Part shown: in pieces, positions 10,626 through 20,259 of the stretch
How the letters are laid out: every line of letters begins with the position of its first letter
Numbering within the stretch: the first letter of the stretch is position 1
Assembly: GCF_021654855.1 (NCBI RefSeq)
Contig: NZ_AP024202.1
Location: 1,674,001-1,738,000 of the forward strand
From: Thiomicrorhabdus immobilis
GTDB taxonomy: Bacteria; Pseudomonadota; Gammaproteobacteria; Thiomicrospirales; Thiomicrospiraceae
DNA length: 64,000 bases
Direction of reading: 5' to 3'
The notes under the pieces: generated by a model
What the model saw: the letters and a program-made list of their open reading frames with translations, nothing else
What the model was told of the DNA's origin: nothing
The model's database searches: none
Program-made: the position numbers and the translations under genes

Positions 10626-12143
10626 TTAACTACCATTATGTAGGCCAACAGTTTCCTGTCCTAAAGCTTTCTTGGTCGATTGCGCATCATCATTTCTACT
10701 GGTGTCCAAAGAAGCTAGATATTCAGGGGTAATATCACCGGTAATATACTCACCACTAAAACAGGAGGTATCAAATTTCGGAATCTGCTCATTACCGACA
10801 CTCACCGCATCGATCAAATCTTCCAAATCTTGATAAATCAACTTATCACAGCCGATAAATTCTGCCACTTCCTCAGTAGTACGGTTGTTGGCAACCAATT
10901 CAGAAGCCGAAGGCATATCAATGCCGTAAACGTAAGGATAACGTACGGCTGGCGCTGCCGAAGCAAAATAAACTTTATTTGCACCAGCTTCACGTGCCAT
11001 TTCGACAATCTGACCTGACGTGGTACCACGTACAATGGAATCATCAACCAACAATACGTTTTTACCTTCAAACTCCAGGTTAATCGGGTTCAACTTTTGG
11101 CGAACCGACTTCTTACGTAACTGCTGACCAGGCATAATGAAGGTACGCCCGATGTAACGGTTTTTCATCAAACCTTCACGGTAAGGAATATTCAACTTTG
11201 AGGCCAGCTCCAGTGCGGAAGTACGGCTTGTATCCGGAATCGGCATGACGACATCGATGTCATGGTCAGGCCATTCACGTAAAATCTTCTCTGCAAGCTT
11301 CTCCCCCATTCGTAGGCGGGACTTGTATACCGAAATATCATCCATCATCGAATCTGGACGCGCGAAATACACATACTCAAAGATACAAGGAGTATATTGC
11401 GGGTTTTCTGCACACTGCTGATAATAAATATCACCTTGTTCGGTAATCACAACCGCTTCGCCCGGTGCCAAATCTTTTTCCAAGGTAAACCCTAGGCCAC
11501 TCAAAGCCACCGATTCAGAAGCGATCATATAATCAGTACCATTTGGCGTTACACGCTTACCGACCACAATCGGACGTAAAGCAAATGGGTCACGAAACCC
11601 CACCACACCGATATTAGAGATAATCCCAACTGCGGCATAACCCCCTCTCACACGTTTATGCACAGCTCGCACCGCATTAAAAACGTCTTCATGATCGATG
11701 AATAGTTTCTTTTGCTGCATTAACTCATGGGCAAATACGTTCAATAACACTTCAGAGTCTGAGTTGGTATTGAGGTGACGTAAATCGGTACGATAAATCT
11801 CTTCCGCAACCTCTTCCGCATTGGTCAAATTACCATTATGACCCATTGCGATTCCGTAAGGAGAGTTTACATAAAACGGCTGTGCTTCCGCACTTGAAGA
11901 CGAACCTGCCGTTGGATAACGAACATGCCCAATCCCCATATTGCCATGTAGATCACGCATATGTCTTGTTCTGAAAACATCCTTTACCATTCCGTTATCT
12001 TTACGCTGAAAAAAACGTCCGTCTTTACAGGTAACGATACCTGCCGCATCTTGCCCACGATGCTGCAAAATAGTCAAGGAATCATAGATTTCCTGATTAA
12101 CATAATTTCCAGAACCCGATACAATCCCAACAATACCGCACAT
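10626..12143 (-). CDS. purF: Amidophosphoribosyltransferase
   Basis: First committed step of purine synthesis: PRPP plus glutamine to phosphoribosylamine. Class II glutamine amidotransferase with the nucleophile Cys2 directly after Met ([10 protein letters not shown]) and no propeptide, as in enterics. The PRPP loop [14 protein letters not shown] is at about 364-378. Length of 505 residues is normal. cvpA, which usually precedes purF in this gene order, is absent: only 105 bases separate it from the SPOR-domain gene. Confidence 0.98.
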   Translation of the reverse strand: MCGIVGIVSGSGNYVNQEIYDSLTILQHRGQDAAGIVTCKDGRFFQRKDNGMVKDVFRTRHMRDLHGNMGIGHVRYPTAGSSSSAEAQPFYVNSPYGIAMGHNGNLTNAEEVAEEIYRTDLRHLNTNSDSEVLLNVFAHELMQQKKLFIDHEDVFNAVRAVHKRVRGGYAAVGIISNIGVVGFRDPFALRPIVVGKRVTPNGTDYMIASESVALSGLGFTLEKDLAPGEAVVITEQGDIYYQQCAENPQYTPCIFEYVYFARPDSMMDDISVYKSRLRMGEKLAEKILREWPDHDIDVVMPIPDTSRTSALELASKLNIPYREGLMKNRYIGRTFIMPGQQLRKKSVRQKLNPINLEFEGKNVLLVDDSIVRGTTSGQIVEMAREAGANKVYFASAAPAVRYPYVYGIDMPSASELVANNRTTEEVAEFIGCDKLIYQDLEDLIDAVSVGNEQIPKFDTSCFSGEYITGDITPEYLASLDTSRNDDAQSTKKALGQETVGLHNGS

Positions 12144-12248
12144 TTTCGTACACTCTCTTACTTACAAATAGCTATTGAAAACCATAATCAAATGGTCGTT
12201 CCAACAGTGAGTTGGACTTAACAAGTTAAGCACATCCCACCATCGGTC

Positions 12249-12821
12249 TTAAGGAAGTTGCACAACCTCACTTTTGGTATGCAACATTTTATCTAATTTA
12301 AGCTTATCTTTCTCAGCTTTAGCTTTAGAAATATAAGGTCCTGTTCTCACAGAATAAATTTTACTCTTCTCATAGTACTTAATATAAACATCGTACTCTG
12401 AATCCAACTGGCCTAAAAGTTCATTGGCCTCTTTAATATCAGAAAAGGCGATTAAGCGGACAATCCACTGACCTTTGTATTTTTCATTGTCAGAGACTTT
12501 ATCCAGCTGGCTAATTTTGTCATGCAAAGCTTGTTGTGAGTCAACCTGAGTATCGACCGTCTTGGTTTCGATATCTGAGCTTAGCGCCTCTTTTGAAGCA
12601 CTGTTCAAATTCTGTGCTTGACCATTCGTCAACGGCTTGTCATCACCATTAGGTAAACGGTAGGCGTGCTCGACAATGGGTAAGGTACTTTTGACTTCTG
12701 TTTTTTGAAACCCTTCAGGCACAAAATTAACAGGCTTGCTATACCACTGCGGCACGATGATGACTAACAACCCAAGCCAAATCGCGGCACCAATCAAACG
12801 ATTTTTACTTACTGAATCCAT
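12249..12821 (-). CDS. SPOR-domain cell-division protein (DedD-like)
   Basis: Single-pass inner-membrane protein with a periplasmic C-terminal SPOR domain (about 115-190) of the sort that binds denuded glycan at the division septum. One membrane segment lies at about 9-25 (LIGAAIWLGLLVIIVP). The middle is a Gln/Ser/Asp-rich linker. The SPOR part reads KYKGQWIVRLIAFSD then YSVRTGPYISKAKAEKDK. The position between folC and purF matches dedD, although similarity cannot be measured here. It starts 3 bases after the folC stop. Confidence 0.85.
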   Translation of the reverse strand: MDSVSKNRLIGAAIWLGLLVIIVPQWYSKPVNFVPEGFQKTEVKSTLPIVEHAYRLPNGDDKPLTNGQAQNLNSASKEALSSDIETKTVDTQVDSQQALHDKISQLDKVSDNEKYKGQWIVRLIAFSDIKEANELLGQLDSEYDVYIKYYEKSKIYSVRTGPYISKAKAEKDKLKLDKMLHTKSEVVQLP

Positions 12822-12824
12822 GAA

Positions 12825-14126
12825 CTACTTGTCAGCCTCTAATTCTTCTAACGTTTGTGCCACCGTAAAAAACGACCCCCAAACCAAGACATTAGATTTA
12901 TCACAACCTTTTACATACTCCGTGGCTAAGGCGATTGATTCAAACTCGCAAATCTGTTGTTTTTCCACGCCGGCTTGTAAAAGGATCCCTGTCAATTGCT
13001 GTAACCCCGTTGACCTTGGAATATCAAGATCTGCAATAGCCCACTGGCTGACAAAAGGTTTAATCACTCTGACCATGGGTAACATATCTTTATCGTTCAA
13101 TGCGGAGAACAGGGCTATGCTCTTATGAGGTTCAAAGGCTTGCTTTTCAAGGTATTCGGCCAAAACTTGAGCCGATTGGGGATTATGGGCGACATCAATC
13201 AACCAGGCCTGGTGGTTTATTTGCAACGATTGCATACGCCCTGGATGTTTGACCTCTGCTAAACCTTTATTGATATGTTCGATATCAACCGCTAACTGAG
13301 ATCGAATCTTTGACAGTAATGCGACCACACCCGATGCATTTTGCAATTGAAAATCACCATGCAACTGCGGTTTGGTTAAAGTTACAGCTGGCTGATCATC
13401 TTGCGTGAAATTAAATGACCAGGCCTGGTCATTTAATGGATTCTTTTGATAATCAAAATCGATTTTCAAACAAGCTAAATCCACCTGCAACTCCGCCGCG
13501 TAATCGATCAATGTTTGCGGTGGATTCGGATCGGAACAGATACTCAACCTACCCTCTCGCATAATTCCGGCCTTTTCAACCGCGATTAGACTTCTATCAT
13601 CACCAAGCCAATCAATATGATCGACGTCAATCGCTGTAATCAAAGACGCATCCGCATCAACCACATTGACCGCATCCAGGCGCCCACCCAATCCGACTTC
13701 TAAAACCACCACATCCAACTTGGCTTGTTTAAAGATGGTTAGAGCCGCTAAAGTGGAAAACTCGAAATAGGTTAATTTAATTTGTTCACGTTGGCTTTCA
13801 ATCGCGGTAAAAGCATCAACAATCTGCTGGTCACTGACAGGAACACTGTTGACTTGAATACGTTCGTTGAACTTTAAAATATGAGGAGACGTGTAAGTCC
13901 CCACATTGTATCCTGCCGCTTTTAAAATAGATGCCAACATAGCGACACTGGAGCCCTTACCATTGGTTCCGGCAACCGAAATGACAAACGGAGCAGGCCT
14001 GGTAACTTGCATTTTTTCAGCAACTAGGCGAATTCGCTCTAGTCCCAAATCGATTTCTTGGGCATGTAAATGCAGTAACCAGTCTACCCACTGTTCAAGA
14101 GTAGACTGGTTATTAGGAATATTCAT
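12825..14126 (-). CDS. folC: Bifunctional folylpolyglutamate/dihydrofolate synthase
   Basis: Mur-ligase-like ATPase that makes dihydrofolate and adds glutamates to folates. The P-loop AGTNGKGSSVAML is at about 53-65, and GLGGRLDAVN and VDVDHIDWLG follow. The length of 433 residues is normal. It lies between accD and the SPOR gene, the usual place. Unusually, it carries two exact copies and one one-mismatch copy of the ACCAGGCCTGGT palindrome, one inside a 28-base perfect palindrome. They are read as NHQAWL, NDQAWS and VTRPAP, in two reading frames. Confidence 0.97.
   Translation of the reverse strand: MNIPNNQSTLEQWVDWLLHLHAQEIDLGLERIRLVAEKMQVTRPAPFVISVAGTNGKGSSVAMLASILKAAGYNVGTYTSPHILKFNERIQVNSVPVSDQQIVDAFTAIESQREQIKLTYFEFSTLAALTIFKQAKLDVVVLEVGLGGRLDAVNVVDADASLITAIDVDHIDWLGDDRSLIAVEKAGIMREGRLSICSDPNPPQTLIDYAAELQVDLACLKIDFDYQKNPLNDQAWSFNFTQDDQPAVTLTKPQLHGDFQLQNASGVVALLSKIRSQLAVDIEHINKGLAEVKHPGRMQSLQINHQAWLIDVAHNPQSAQVLAEYLEKQAFEPHKSIALFSALNDKDMLPMVRVIKPFVSQWAIADLDIPRSTGLQQLTGILLQAGVEKQQICEFESIALATEYVKGCDKSNVLVWGSFFTVAQTLEELEADK
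13202..13213. repeat. Iterated palindrome, exact copy (in folC)
   Basis: ACCAGGCCTGGT, read in the minus-strand folC frame as His-Gln-Ala-Trp. No palindromic extension beyond the 12-mer. Confidence 0.9.
13410..13437. repeat. 28-base perfect palindrome in folC with iterated core
   Basis: The exact 12-mer ACCAGGCCTGGT at 13418-13429 is extended symmetrically by eight bases on each side, ATTAAATG and CATTTAAT. The whole 28 bases are self-complementary with no mismatch, inside an open coding frame (Asn-Asp-Gln-Ala-Trp). Confidence 0.92.
13992..14003. repeat. Iterated palindrome, one mismatch (in folC)
   Basis: AGCAGGCCTGGT; on the minus strand it reads ACCAGGCCTGCT, coding Thr-Arg-Pro-Ala near the folC N-terminus. 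Third member in this gene. Confidence 0.8.
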
Positions 14127-14167
14127 CTATTTTTAAGCTTTGATTTTATATGTAAAAGTAAAATTGA

Positions 14168-15022
14168 TTAGGCGGGTTTATTCTGTAACATCTTACAAAT
14201 ATCCGCCAACTCATTACGCAAGTCGTGACGATGAATAATACGGTCAATAGCACCATGTTCTAAAAGGAACTCACTGCGTTGAAAACCTTCTGGTAATTTT
14301 TCACGAACCGTTTGTTCAATAACACGAGGCCCGGCGAAACCGATCAACGCCTTAGGTTCGGCCACATTCAAGTCACCCAACATGGCAAAACTAGCGGAAA
14401 CCCCACCCATAGTCGGATCGGTCAACACTGAAATAAAAGGCAGACCTTGCGCTCGTAAACGCCCTAAAGCCGCACTGGTTTTAGCCATCTGCATCAATGA
14501 AAACAACGCTTCTTGCATACGGGCACCCCCACTGGCAGAAAAGCAGATGAACGGTGTCTTGTTTTCAATCGCCTGATTCACGGCACGCACAAATTTCTCA
14601 CCCACAACCGAACCCATTGAGCCACCCATGAATTTGAATTCAAATGCCGCAGCCATAACAGGTAAACCGTTTATCGTGCCTGAACCGGTAATAAAAGAAT
14701 CTTTTTCACCAGTGGCTTTTTGAGCTTGGGTAATACGATCTTTATACTTTTTCAGATCTTTGAACTTAAGCGCATCCACCGGGGAAATATTTGCAGAGGT
14801 TTCAACAAAACTACCTTCATCCAAGAACGTTTCCAAACGCTGACGCCCGCCTAAACGCATGTGATGATCACACTTAGGACAAACTTCTTGATTGCGAGTG
14901 ACTTCTGAACGATAAAGTGTGCTTTCACATTTTGGACACTTAGTCCAAAGCCCTTCAGGCACTGACTTTTTACGCTCCGTTACTTGTTTGATACTCGGTA
15001 AAATTTTTTCAAACCAGTTCAT
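14168..15022 (-). CDS. accD: Acetyl-CoA carboxylase carboxyltransferase subunit beta
   Basis: Beta half of the carboxyltransferase that makes malonyl-CoA for fatty-acid synthesis. The N-terminal zinc ribbon has Cys29, Cys32, Cys48 and Cys51 (CPKC and CPKC pairs). The crotonase-like core follows with [11 protein letters not shown] and [12 protein letters not shown]. At 284 residues it is of family length. It lies 41 bases upstream of folC and is separated from trpA by 108 bases that contain a tandem 15-base repeat. Confidence 0.97.
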   Translation of the reverse strand: MNWFEKILPSIKQVTERKKSVPEGLWTKCPKCESTLYRSEVTRNQEVCPKCDHHMRLGGRQRLETFLDEGSFVETSANISPVDALKFKDLKKYKDRITQAQKATGEKDSFITGSGTINGLPVMAAAFEFKFMGGSMGSVVGEKFVRAVNQAIENKTPFICFSASGGARMQEALFSLMQMAKTSAALGRLRAQGLPFISVLTDPTMGGVSASFAMLGDLNVAEPKALIGFAGPRVIEQTVREKLPEGFQRSEFLLEHGAIDRIIHRHDLRNELADICKMLQNKPA

Positions 15023-15096
15023 ATATACTCCTGATGACTATGAGACTGTCATAATCCTATTACTTTTTATTTGTTCTTTGCTAATTCATTACAATG

Positions 15097-15126
15097 CTAC
15101 GCAGTGCGACCCTACGCAGTGCGACC
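15097..15126. repeat. Tandem repeat, 2 x 15 bases
   Basis: CTACGCAGTGCGACC occurs twice head to tail without mismatch, in the gap between trpA and accD, ending four bases before the trpA stop. Each unit contains the near-palindrome CGCAGTGCG, so the RNA could form two small hairpins. Function unknown. Confidence 0.85.
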
Positions 15127-15130
15127 GCGT

Positions 15131-15952
15131 TTAGTTTTCAGCGTCCGCTCTATCAATCGCATGGCGGAATTCGGCCATTTTTTCACCGATGGCTAAATGA
15201 ATATCGTATAGACCTTTGGTTGCATTCGCTTCAATCAAGGTAACCAAGGATGAGCCAACAATGACCGCGTCACCTAACTTGGCCATCTCATAAGCGGTCT
15301 CACCATCTTTTATCCCAAAACCGATTCCAACCGGATGCTTCAACGACTGCTTCAATCGAGCGACTTGGTTAGCCACATCATTCACATCAAGCTCTTTAGA
15401 ACCGGTCACACCTTTTAATGAGACATAGTAAACAAAACCGCTACCTTTTTCATTAACCGCCTGTAATCGACCCTCTGGAGTGGTGGGTGAAACCAAGAAA
15501 ACACGGTCCAAACCTTTTGCTTCCAAAGCTTCTTTGTAACCAAAAGACTCTTCCGGAGGCATATCAACCGTTAATACCGCATCCGCCCCCACTGAACTTG
15601 CGGCATTGGCAAACGCTTCATACCCCATCGCCTCTATCGGATTCAAATATCCCATGATAACAACCGGGGTCTTTTCATCTTTTTCACGGAAGACACGGAT
15701 GAATTCCAGAACATCATCCAAGCTGACATTATGCTCTAAAGCACGCTCAACCGCTTTCTGAATAACCGGTCCATCCGCCATCGGATCAGAAAAAGGCACA
15801 CCCAACTCGATAATATCAGCGCCTTTTTCAACCAGAAGATGCATTAAATCAATCGTGGCATTCGGCTCCGGATCTCCAGCGGTAATATAAGGAATCAGCG
15901 CGGTTTTACCATTGTCTTTTAAATTTGCTAGTGTGTTTTGTATTCTACTCAT
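15131..15952 (-). CDS. trpA: Tryptophan synthase alpha chain
   Basis: Cleaves indole-3-glycerol phosphate to indole, which is channelled to TrpB. The catalytic glutamate lies in ELGVPFSDPMADGP at about 48-61, and the aspartate in VLTVDMPPEE. The phosphate-binding GFGIKDG and VIVGSS loops are present. The 273-residue length is usual. It follows trpB after 59 bases in a trpF-trpB-trpA group; trpE, trpG, trpD and trpC lie elsewhere, as is common in non-enteric gammaproteobacteria. Confidence 0.98.
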   Translation of the reverse strand: MSRIQNTLANLKDNGKTALIPYITAGDPEPNATIDLMHLLVEKGADIIELGVPFSDPMADGPVIQKAVERALEHNVSLDDVLEFIRVFREKDEKTPVVIMGYLNPIEAMGYEAFANAASSVGADAVLTVDMPPEESFGYKEALEAKGLDRVFLVSPTTPEGRLQAVNEKGSGFVYYVSLKGVTGSKELDVNDVANQVARLKQSLKHPVGIGFGIKDGETAYEMAKLGDAVIVGSSLVTLIEANATKGLYDIHLAIGEKMAEFRHAIDRADAEN

Positions 15953-16011
15953 GATTTATCTCTTATTAAAAACAGGCATAACATTCAGCTATATAACTGG
16001 TAATGCTATGT

Positions 16012-17217
16012 TTAAAATTCAAAGCCTTCAATTTGTGCAATGGTATTCATGTCTTTATCGCCACGTCCGGATAAGTTAACGATAATCGTCTGTTCTGGCG
16101 TCATCGTTGGCGCTAATTTAGTTGCATAAGCAATCGCATGACTGGATTCCAGGGCAGGAATAATTCCTTCAAAACGAGTCAAATCCCTAAATCCTTGCAA
16201 CGCCTCTTCATCGTCGATGGCCACATAATTCACTCGCCCTATGTCTTTTAACCAAGCGTGTTCCGGACCCACTCCCGGATAATCCAGGCCGGCTGAAATA
16301 GAGTGAGTACCTAATATCTGGCCATTTTTATCTTGCATCAAATAAGTACGGTTACCATGTAATACACCTGGCGTTCCCTTGCACAGTGGTGCCGCATGTT
16401 CACCTGTCTCCAGGCCATGCCCGGCAGGTTCAACACCATAAATATTCACCGACTCATCCGGCAAGAACTTATGAAACAGACCGATGGCATTCGAGCCACC
16501 GCCTACACAGGCAATCAGAGCATCAGGCAGTTTACCTTCTTTTTCCAAAATCTGTTCACGTGCTTCTTCACCGATAACCGCTTGAAAATCACGCACCATC
16601 GCCGGATATGGATGTGGTCCAGCTACCGTACCGATAATATAGAACGTATCATCAACATTGGTCACCCAGTCACGCATCGCTTCGTTCAACGCATCTTTTA
16701 AAGTACGTGAACCCGACTCTACCGCCACAACCTTCGCACCCAACATCTTCATACGAGCCACGTTTGGTGCCTGGCGAATCACATCGTCAGCCCCCATATA
16801 AACCACACACTCCAAACCAAGACGAGCCGCTACCGTCGCACTGGCCACACCATGCTGACCCGCACCCGTTTCAGCGATAATACGGGTTTTACCCAAACGT
16901 TTCGCCAACAAAGCCTGACCAATGGTATTGTTTACCTTGTGAGCACCGGTATGGTTTAAATCTTCACGCTTTAAGTAGATTTTTGCGCCACCCAACTCCT
17001 TAGACCAGCGTTCTGCATAATAAAGAGGCGTAGGTCGACCTACATAGTCTCGCAAATCATTAGCTATCTCGCTTAAAAACGCAGGATCGTTTTTAACACT
17101 TTCGTATTCCTGGTTTAACTGCTCTAAAGCCGCCATAAGGGTTTCCGGTGCAAAAATGCCACCATAAGGTCCAAAATGGCCGTTTTTATCTGGGAATTTT
17201 GAAAAATCTACTGTCAT
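16012..17217 (-). CDS. trpB: Tryptophan synthase beta chain
   Basis: PLP enzyme that condenses indole with serine to tryptophan. The PLP lysine is Lys94 in HTGAHKVNN, and the phosphate-cradling GGGSNAIG loop and a C-terminal NLSGRGDKD are visible. Length 401 residues. Its ATG overlaps the trpF stop by four bases, indicating translational coupling. Confidence 0.98.
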   Translation of the reverse strand: MTVDFSKFPDKNGHFGPYGGIFAPETLMAALEQLNQEYESVKNDPAFLSEIANDLRDYVGRPTPLYYAERWSKELGGAKIYLKREDLNHTGAHKVNNTIGQALLAKRLGKTRIIAETGAGQHGVASATVAARLGLECVVYMGADDVIRQAPNVARMKMLGAKVVAVESGSRTLKDALNEAMRDWVTNVDDTFYIIGTVAGPHPYPAMVRDFQAVIGEEAREQILEKEGKLPDALIACVGGGSNAIGLFHKFLPDESVNIYGVEPAGHGLETGEHAAPLCKGTPGVLHGNRTYLMQDKNGQILGTHSISAGLDYPGVGPEHAWLKDIGRVNYVAIDDEEALQGFRDLTRFEGIIPALESSHAIAYATKLAPTMTPEQTIIVNLSGRGDKDMNTIAQIEGFEF

Positions 17218-17843
17218 TCAACTGTACTCATTACTTGTTGCATAAATTGCTTAATTTTTTCTGGCGACTTTACACCCTTACTGGCTTCTACACCACCGCT
17301 GACATCTACCGCCCAAGGCTGCGCCGTTTGTATCGCTTGCTTTACATTTTGAGCGGTCAAACCACCCGCCAAAATAATCGGCAAAGTAAACGCTTTAGGT
17401 ATCCATGACCAGTTGAACTGCTCCCCCGTACCGCCTGGGATACCTGGCACATAAGCATCCAGCAACAAACCGGATGAACCTGAAAACTCAAGGCTTAACT
17501 GATTCAAATCAGTGGTTTCCTGCATGCGTACCGCTTTGATATAAGGCTTATTGAACTGCTCACAAAATGCGGCGGATTCATCACCATGAAACTGAAGTAG
17601 ATCGATATTGACCTTAGCCAATACTTCCTCTACATAACTCACATCCGGATTCACAAACAACGCCGTTTTGGTGACGAATGCTGGTAAATGGCCAGCGATT
17701 TGTGCTGCTTGCTCCACCTCTACAAAACGAGGACTGGGAGCATAAAACACCAAACCAATCGCATCTGCTCCTGCATTCACTGCCAATAAAGCATCATCAA
17801 TCGAAGTCAGGCCGCAAATTTTAACACGAGTTCTTGATGTCAT
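17214..17843 (-). CDS. trpF: Phosphoribosylanthranilate isomerase
   Basis: Amadori isomerase of tryptophan synthesis, a TIM barrel. The catalytic cysteine lies in VKICGLT at about 7-13 and the aspartate in [10 protein letters not shown] near the C-terminus; the [10 protein letters not shown] phosphate loop precedes it. It is a separate protein of 209 residues, not fused to TrpC. Preceded by truA after 48 bases, as in Pseudomonas-type gene order. Confidence 0.97.
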   Translation of the reverse strand: MTSRTRVKICGLTSIDDALLAVNAGADAIGLVFYAPSPRFVEVEQAAQIAGHLPAFVTKTALFVNPDVSYVEEVLAKVNIDLLQFHGDESAAFCEQFNKPYIKAVRMQETTDLNQLSLEFSGSSGLLLDAYVPGIPGGTGEQFNWSWIPKAFTLPIILAGGLTAQNVKQAIQTAQPWAVDVSGGVEASKGVKSPEKIKQFMQQVMSTVE

Positions 17844-17891
17844 TCTGTTTCTAATCTTGTATTAATCAAACCGATTTCAGCAAATAGCGAC

Positions 17892-18677
17892 CTATTGCCA
17901 CAACATTTCATTAAGTTGTACTTGAGGAATAGCCAACTCATCAGGATAAATCGCATTGACAAAATACAACCCACTGGCTGGTGCCGTGGCCGCGGCCTGG
18001 GTTCTATCCCGAGCTTTCAGTAAATCAGCCAACCACTCGACCGGTTGCTGTTTTTTACCAACCGAAATCAATGATCCTGTAATGTTTCGCACCATATGGT
18101 GTAAAAAGGCATTCGCTTGAATATCAATAAACACCATATCACCCTTGCGGGAAACATCAATCGACTGGACTTCACGGTTAGCGTGACTGGCCTGACAGGC
18201 CGAAGCTCTGAAAGCGCTGAAATCATTCTCACCAATCAGACTCTGCGCCGCTTGATGCATGAGCTTTTCATCCAAATAATGAGGTTCCCAAGTCACCCGA
18301 TTATGTAGCACAGCCGAATGCACATCACGATTATAAATCACATAGCGATATTGACGGGCTATTGCAGAAAACCGAGCGTGAAATTCATCATCGACCGGTT
18401 TTGCCCAACGCACACGGATATCACCAGGAAGCTGGGTATTCACCCCCTGCACCCAAGCCTTACCAGGCCTGGTCACATCCGTTTCAAAATGCGCAATCTG
18501 CCCAACAGCATGCACTCCGGTATCGGTACGTCCGGCACAATGTAGGTCAATCGGCTGATTGGCAATACTCGAAAGCGCTTTTTCAACCTGAGACTGCACC
18601 GACTCGCAGTGACTTTGTCGCTGCCAACCGCAATAATTTGTGCCTAAATATTCAATACAAAGAGCGATTCTGTTCAC
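17892..18677 (-). CDS. truA: tRNA pseudouridine(38-40) synthase TruA
   Basis: Isomerises uridines 38-40 in the anticodon arm of many tRNAs. The catalytic aspartate is Asp52 in CAGRTDTGVHA. The C-terminal FLHHMVRNITGSL motif is also typical. Length 261 residues. The gene has one exact ACCAGGCCTGGT copy, read as VTRPGK. It follows asd by four bases and precedes trpF. Confidence 0.97.
   Translation of the reverse strand: MNRIALCIEYLGTNYCGWQRQSHCESVQSQVEKALSSIANQPIDLHCAGRTDTGVHAVGQIAHFETDVTRPGKAWVQGVNTQLPGDIRVRWAKPVDDEFHARFSAIARQYRYVIYNRDVHSAVLHNRVTWEPHYLDEKLMHQAAQSLIGENDFSAFRASACQASHANREVQSIDVSRKGDMVFIDIQANAFLHHMVRNITGSLISVGKKQQPVEWLADLLKARDRTQAAATAPASGLYFVNAIYPDELAIPQVQLNEMLWQ
18472..18483. 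repeat. Iterated palindrome, exact copy (in truA)
   Basis: ACCAGGCCTGGT, read as Thr-Arg-Pro-Gly within DVTRPGKAW of TruA. Confidence 0.9.
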
Positions 18678-18681
18678 GAAA

Positions 18682-19704
18682 TCAGATGTAATCTTTGATT
18701 AATACTTCAGCAATCTGCACAGTATTGGTCGCCGCACCCTTACGCACGTTATCCGCAACCACCCATAGGTTTAAACCATTTGGAATCGTAATATCTTCAC
18801 GGATACGTCCAACATAAACCGGATCTGTATCAGCCGCATCCGAAACCGCTGTTGGATAACCACCATCGACATGCTCATCGATTAAAACCACACCATCCGC
18901 TTTTTTAAACAACTCTTTAGCTTGCTCAGCGGTGATTTTTTCCTTGGTTTCGATATGCACCGCTTCACTGTGTCCAAAAAACACAGGAACACGCACCGCA
19001 GTTGGGTTCACCAAAATATTTTCATCGCCCATGATTTTCTTGGTTTCCCACACCATTTTCATCTCTTCTTTGGTGTAACCGTTTTCCATAAAGACATCGA
19101 TTTGCGGAATACAGTTAAAGGCGATTTGCTTAGGATAAACCTTAGCTTCAACCGTTTTCATATTCAATAAGTTAGCGGTTTGTTTAGCCAACTCTTCAAT
19201 GGCCTCTTTACCTGTACCAGAAACCGCTTGATAGGTGGCTACGTTAACACGGGTAATCCCCACTGCATCATAAATAGGCTTAAGCGCGACCAACATCTGG
19301 ATTGTAGAGCAGTTAGGGTTAGCGATGATACCGCGGTTTTTATAACCGGCGATGGCTTGAGGATTCACTTCTGGAACCACTAATGGAATGTCATCGTCAT
19401 AACGAAATTCAGAAGTGTTATCAATAACAATACAGCCCGCTGCTGCAGCTTTTGGTGCATAGATTTTAGAAACACTTGCGCCTGGTGAAAACAGGCCGAT
19501 TTGTGCTTTAGAAAAATCAAAAGTTTCCAAATCAAGAACGGTTACCCAAGCACCATTAAACTCAATCTTTTTACCTGCTGAACGGCTACTCGCTAATGGG
19601 TATAAATTTCCAACCGGAAACTTACGCTCCTCAAGTACTTTTAAAATTGTTTCACCTACTGCACCTGTTGCACCAACAACCGCAACATCATATAACTTTG
19701 TCAT
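18682..19704 (-). CDS. asd: Aspartate-semialdehyde dehydrogenase
   Basis: Reduces aspartyl phosphate to aspartate semialdehyde for lysine, threonine, methionine and diaminopimelate synthesis. An N-terminal GATGAVGETIL NADP-binding motif (11-21) and the catalytic Cys132 in NPNCSTIQM are visible; VPVFFGHSEAVH is a further conserved block. Length 340 residues. In relatives asd is usually followed by fimV; here truA follows directly and a bactofilin gene lies upstream. Confidence 0.97.
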   Translation of the reverse strand: MTKLYDVAVVGATGAVGETILKVLEERKFPVGNLYPLASSRSAGKKIEFNGAWVTVLDLETFDFSKAQIGLFSPGASVSKIYAPKAAAAGCIVIDNTSEFRYDDDIPLVVPEVNPQAIAGYKNRGIIANPNCSTIQMLVALKPIYDAVGITRVNVATYQAVSGTGKEAIEELAKQTANLLNMKTVEAKVYPKQIAFNCIPQIDVFMENGYTKEEMKMVWETKKIMGDENILVNPTAVRVPVFFGHSEAVHIETKEKITAEQAKELFKKADGVVLIDEHVDGGYPTAVSDAADTDPVYVGRIREDITIPNGLNLWVVADNVRKGAATNTVQIAEVLIKDYI

Positions 19705-19803
19705 TTCTTTTCCTTCAAACAGCCAAGAAGCTTCTTAACACTTGGCGCCAACTTAAATTAATATGTTTTCAATACTTGTTTTTAAAACCGGGTTTTACCA
19801 ACT

Positions 19804-20259
19804 TTATTTGGTTTCGACCGTAAGAGATTTTGGTTCGGTTTTTTTATCTTTTTGTAAACTGAGCTGAGCGAAGGTTTCAGGCAAACTGACCACCATTCCA
19901 CCTTCGGTCATCTCATGACTTTGACCGATGAACTTACCACCCGTTTCAACGGTAAGCTCGCCACTGATCAGTTCGCCAATCAACTTACCGCTTTGCAAAA
20001 TATCAATTTTCTCGCAAGCGACCTTACCGTCCAAAACACCGCTTAAGACAATACTGCGAGCCTTGACCAAGCCTGAAACCTGACCAGAAGTACCGATAGA
20101 AACATCAAATTGGCTATCGATAATCCCCTCTACTCGTCCATCAATATGCAGAGAGCCTTTTAGCTCGGTCATTTCCCCGCTGATAAAGCAACCGTCTGCG
20201 ATAATTGTCTTTCCACCTTCTTGACGATTTGGTCGACGCTTAGACTTAAAGATCCCCAT
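19804..20259 (-). CDS. Bactofilin family polymer-forming protein
   Basis: Cytoskeletal beta-helix protein of the bactofilin/CcmA (DUF583) family, which forms membrane-associated filaments that guide local cell-wall synthesis. The 151-residue protein has the typical repeats of GxLHIDGRVEGxI, SGxVKAxSIVLSGxLDG and GKLIGELISGELTVETGG spaced about 17-20 residues, with disordered ends. The ATG at 20259 has an AAGGGG site four bases ahead, although it lies 91 bases inside the upstream M23 gene. The pairing with an M23 endopeptidase is a known functional association. Asd lies downstream. Confidence 0.93.
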   Translation of the reverse strand: MGIFKSKRRPNRQEGGKTIIADGCFISGEMTELKGSLHIDGRVEGIIDSQFDVSIGTSGQVSGLVKARSIVLSGVLDGKVACEKIDILQSGKLIGELISGELTVETGGKFIGQSHEMTEGGMVVSLPETFAQLSLQKDKKTEPKSLTVETK

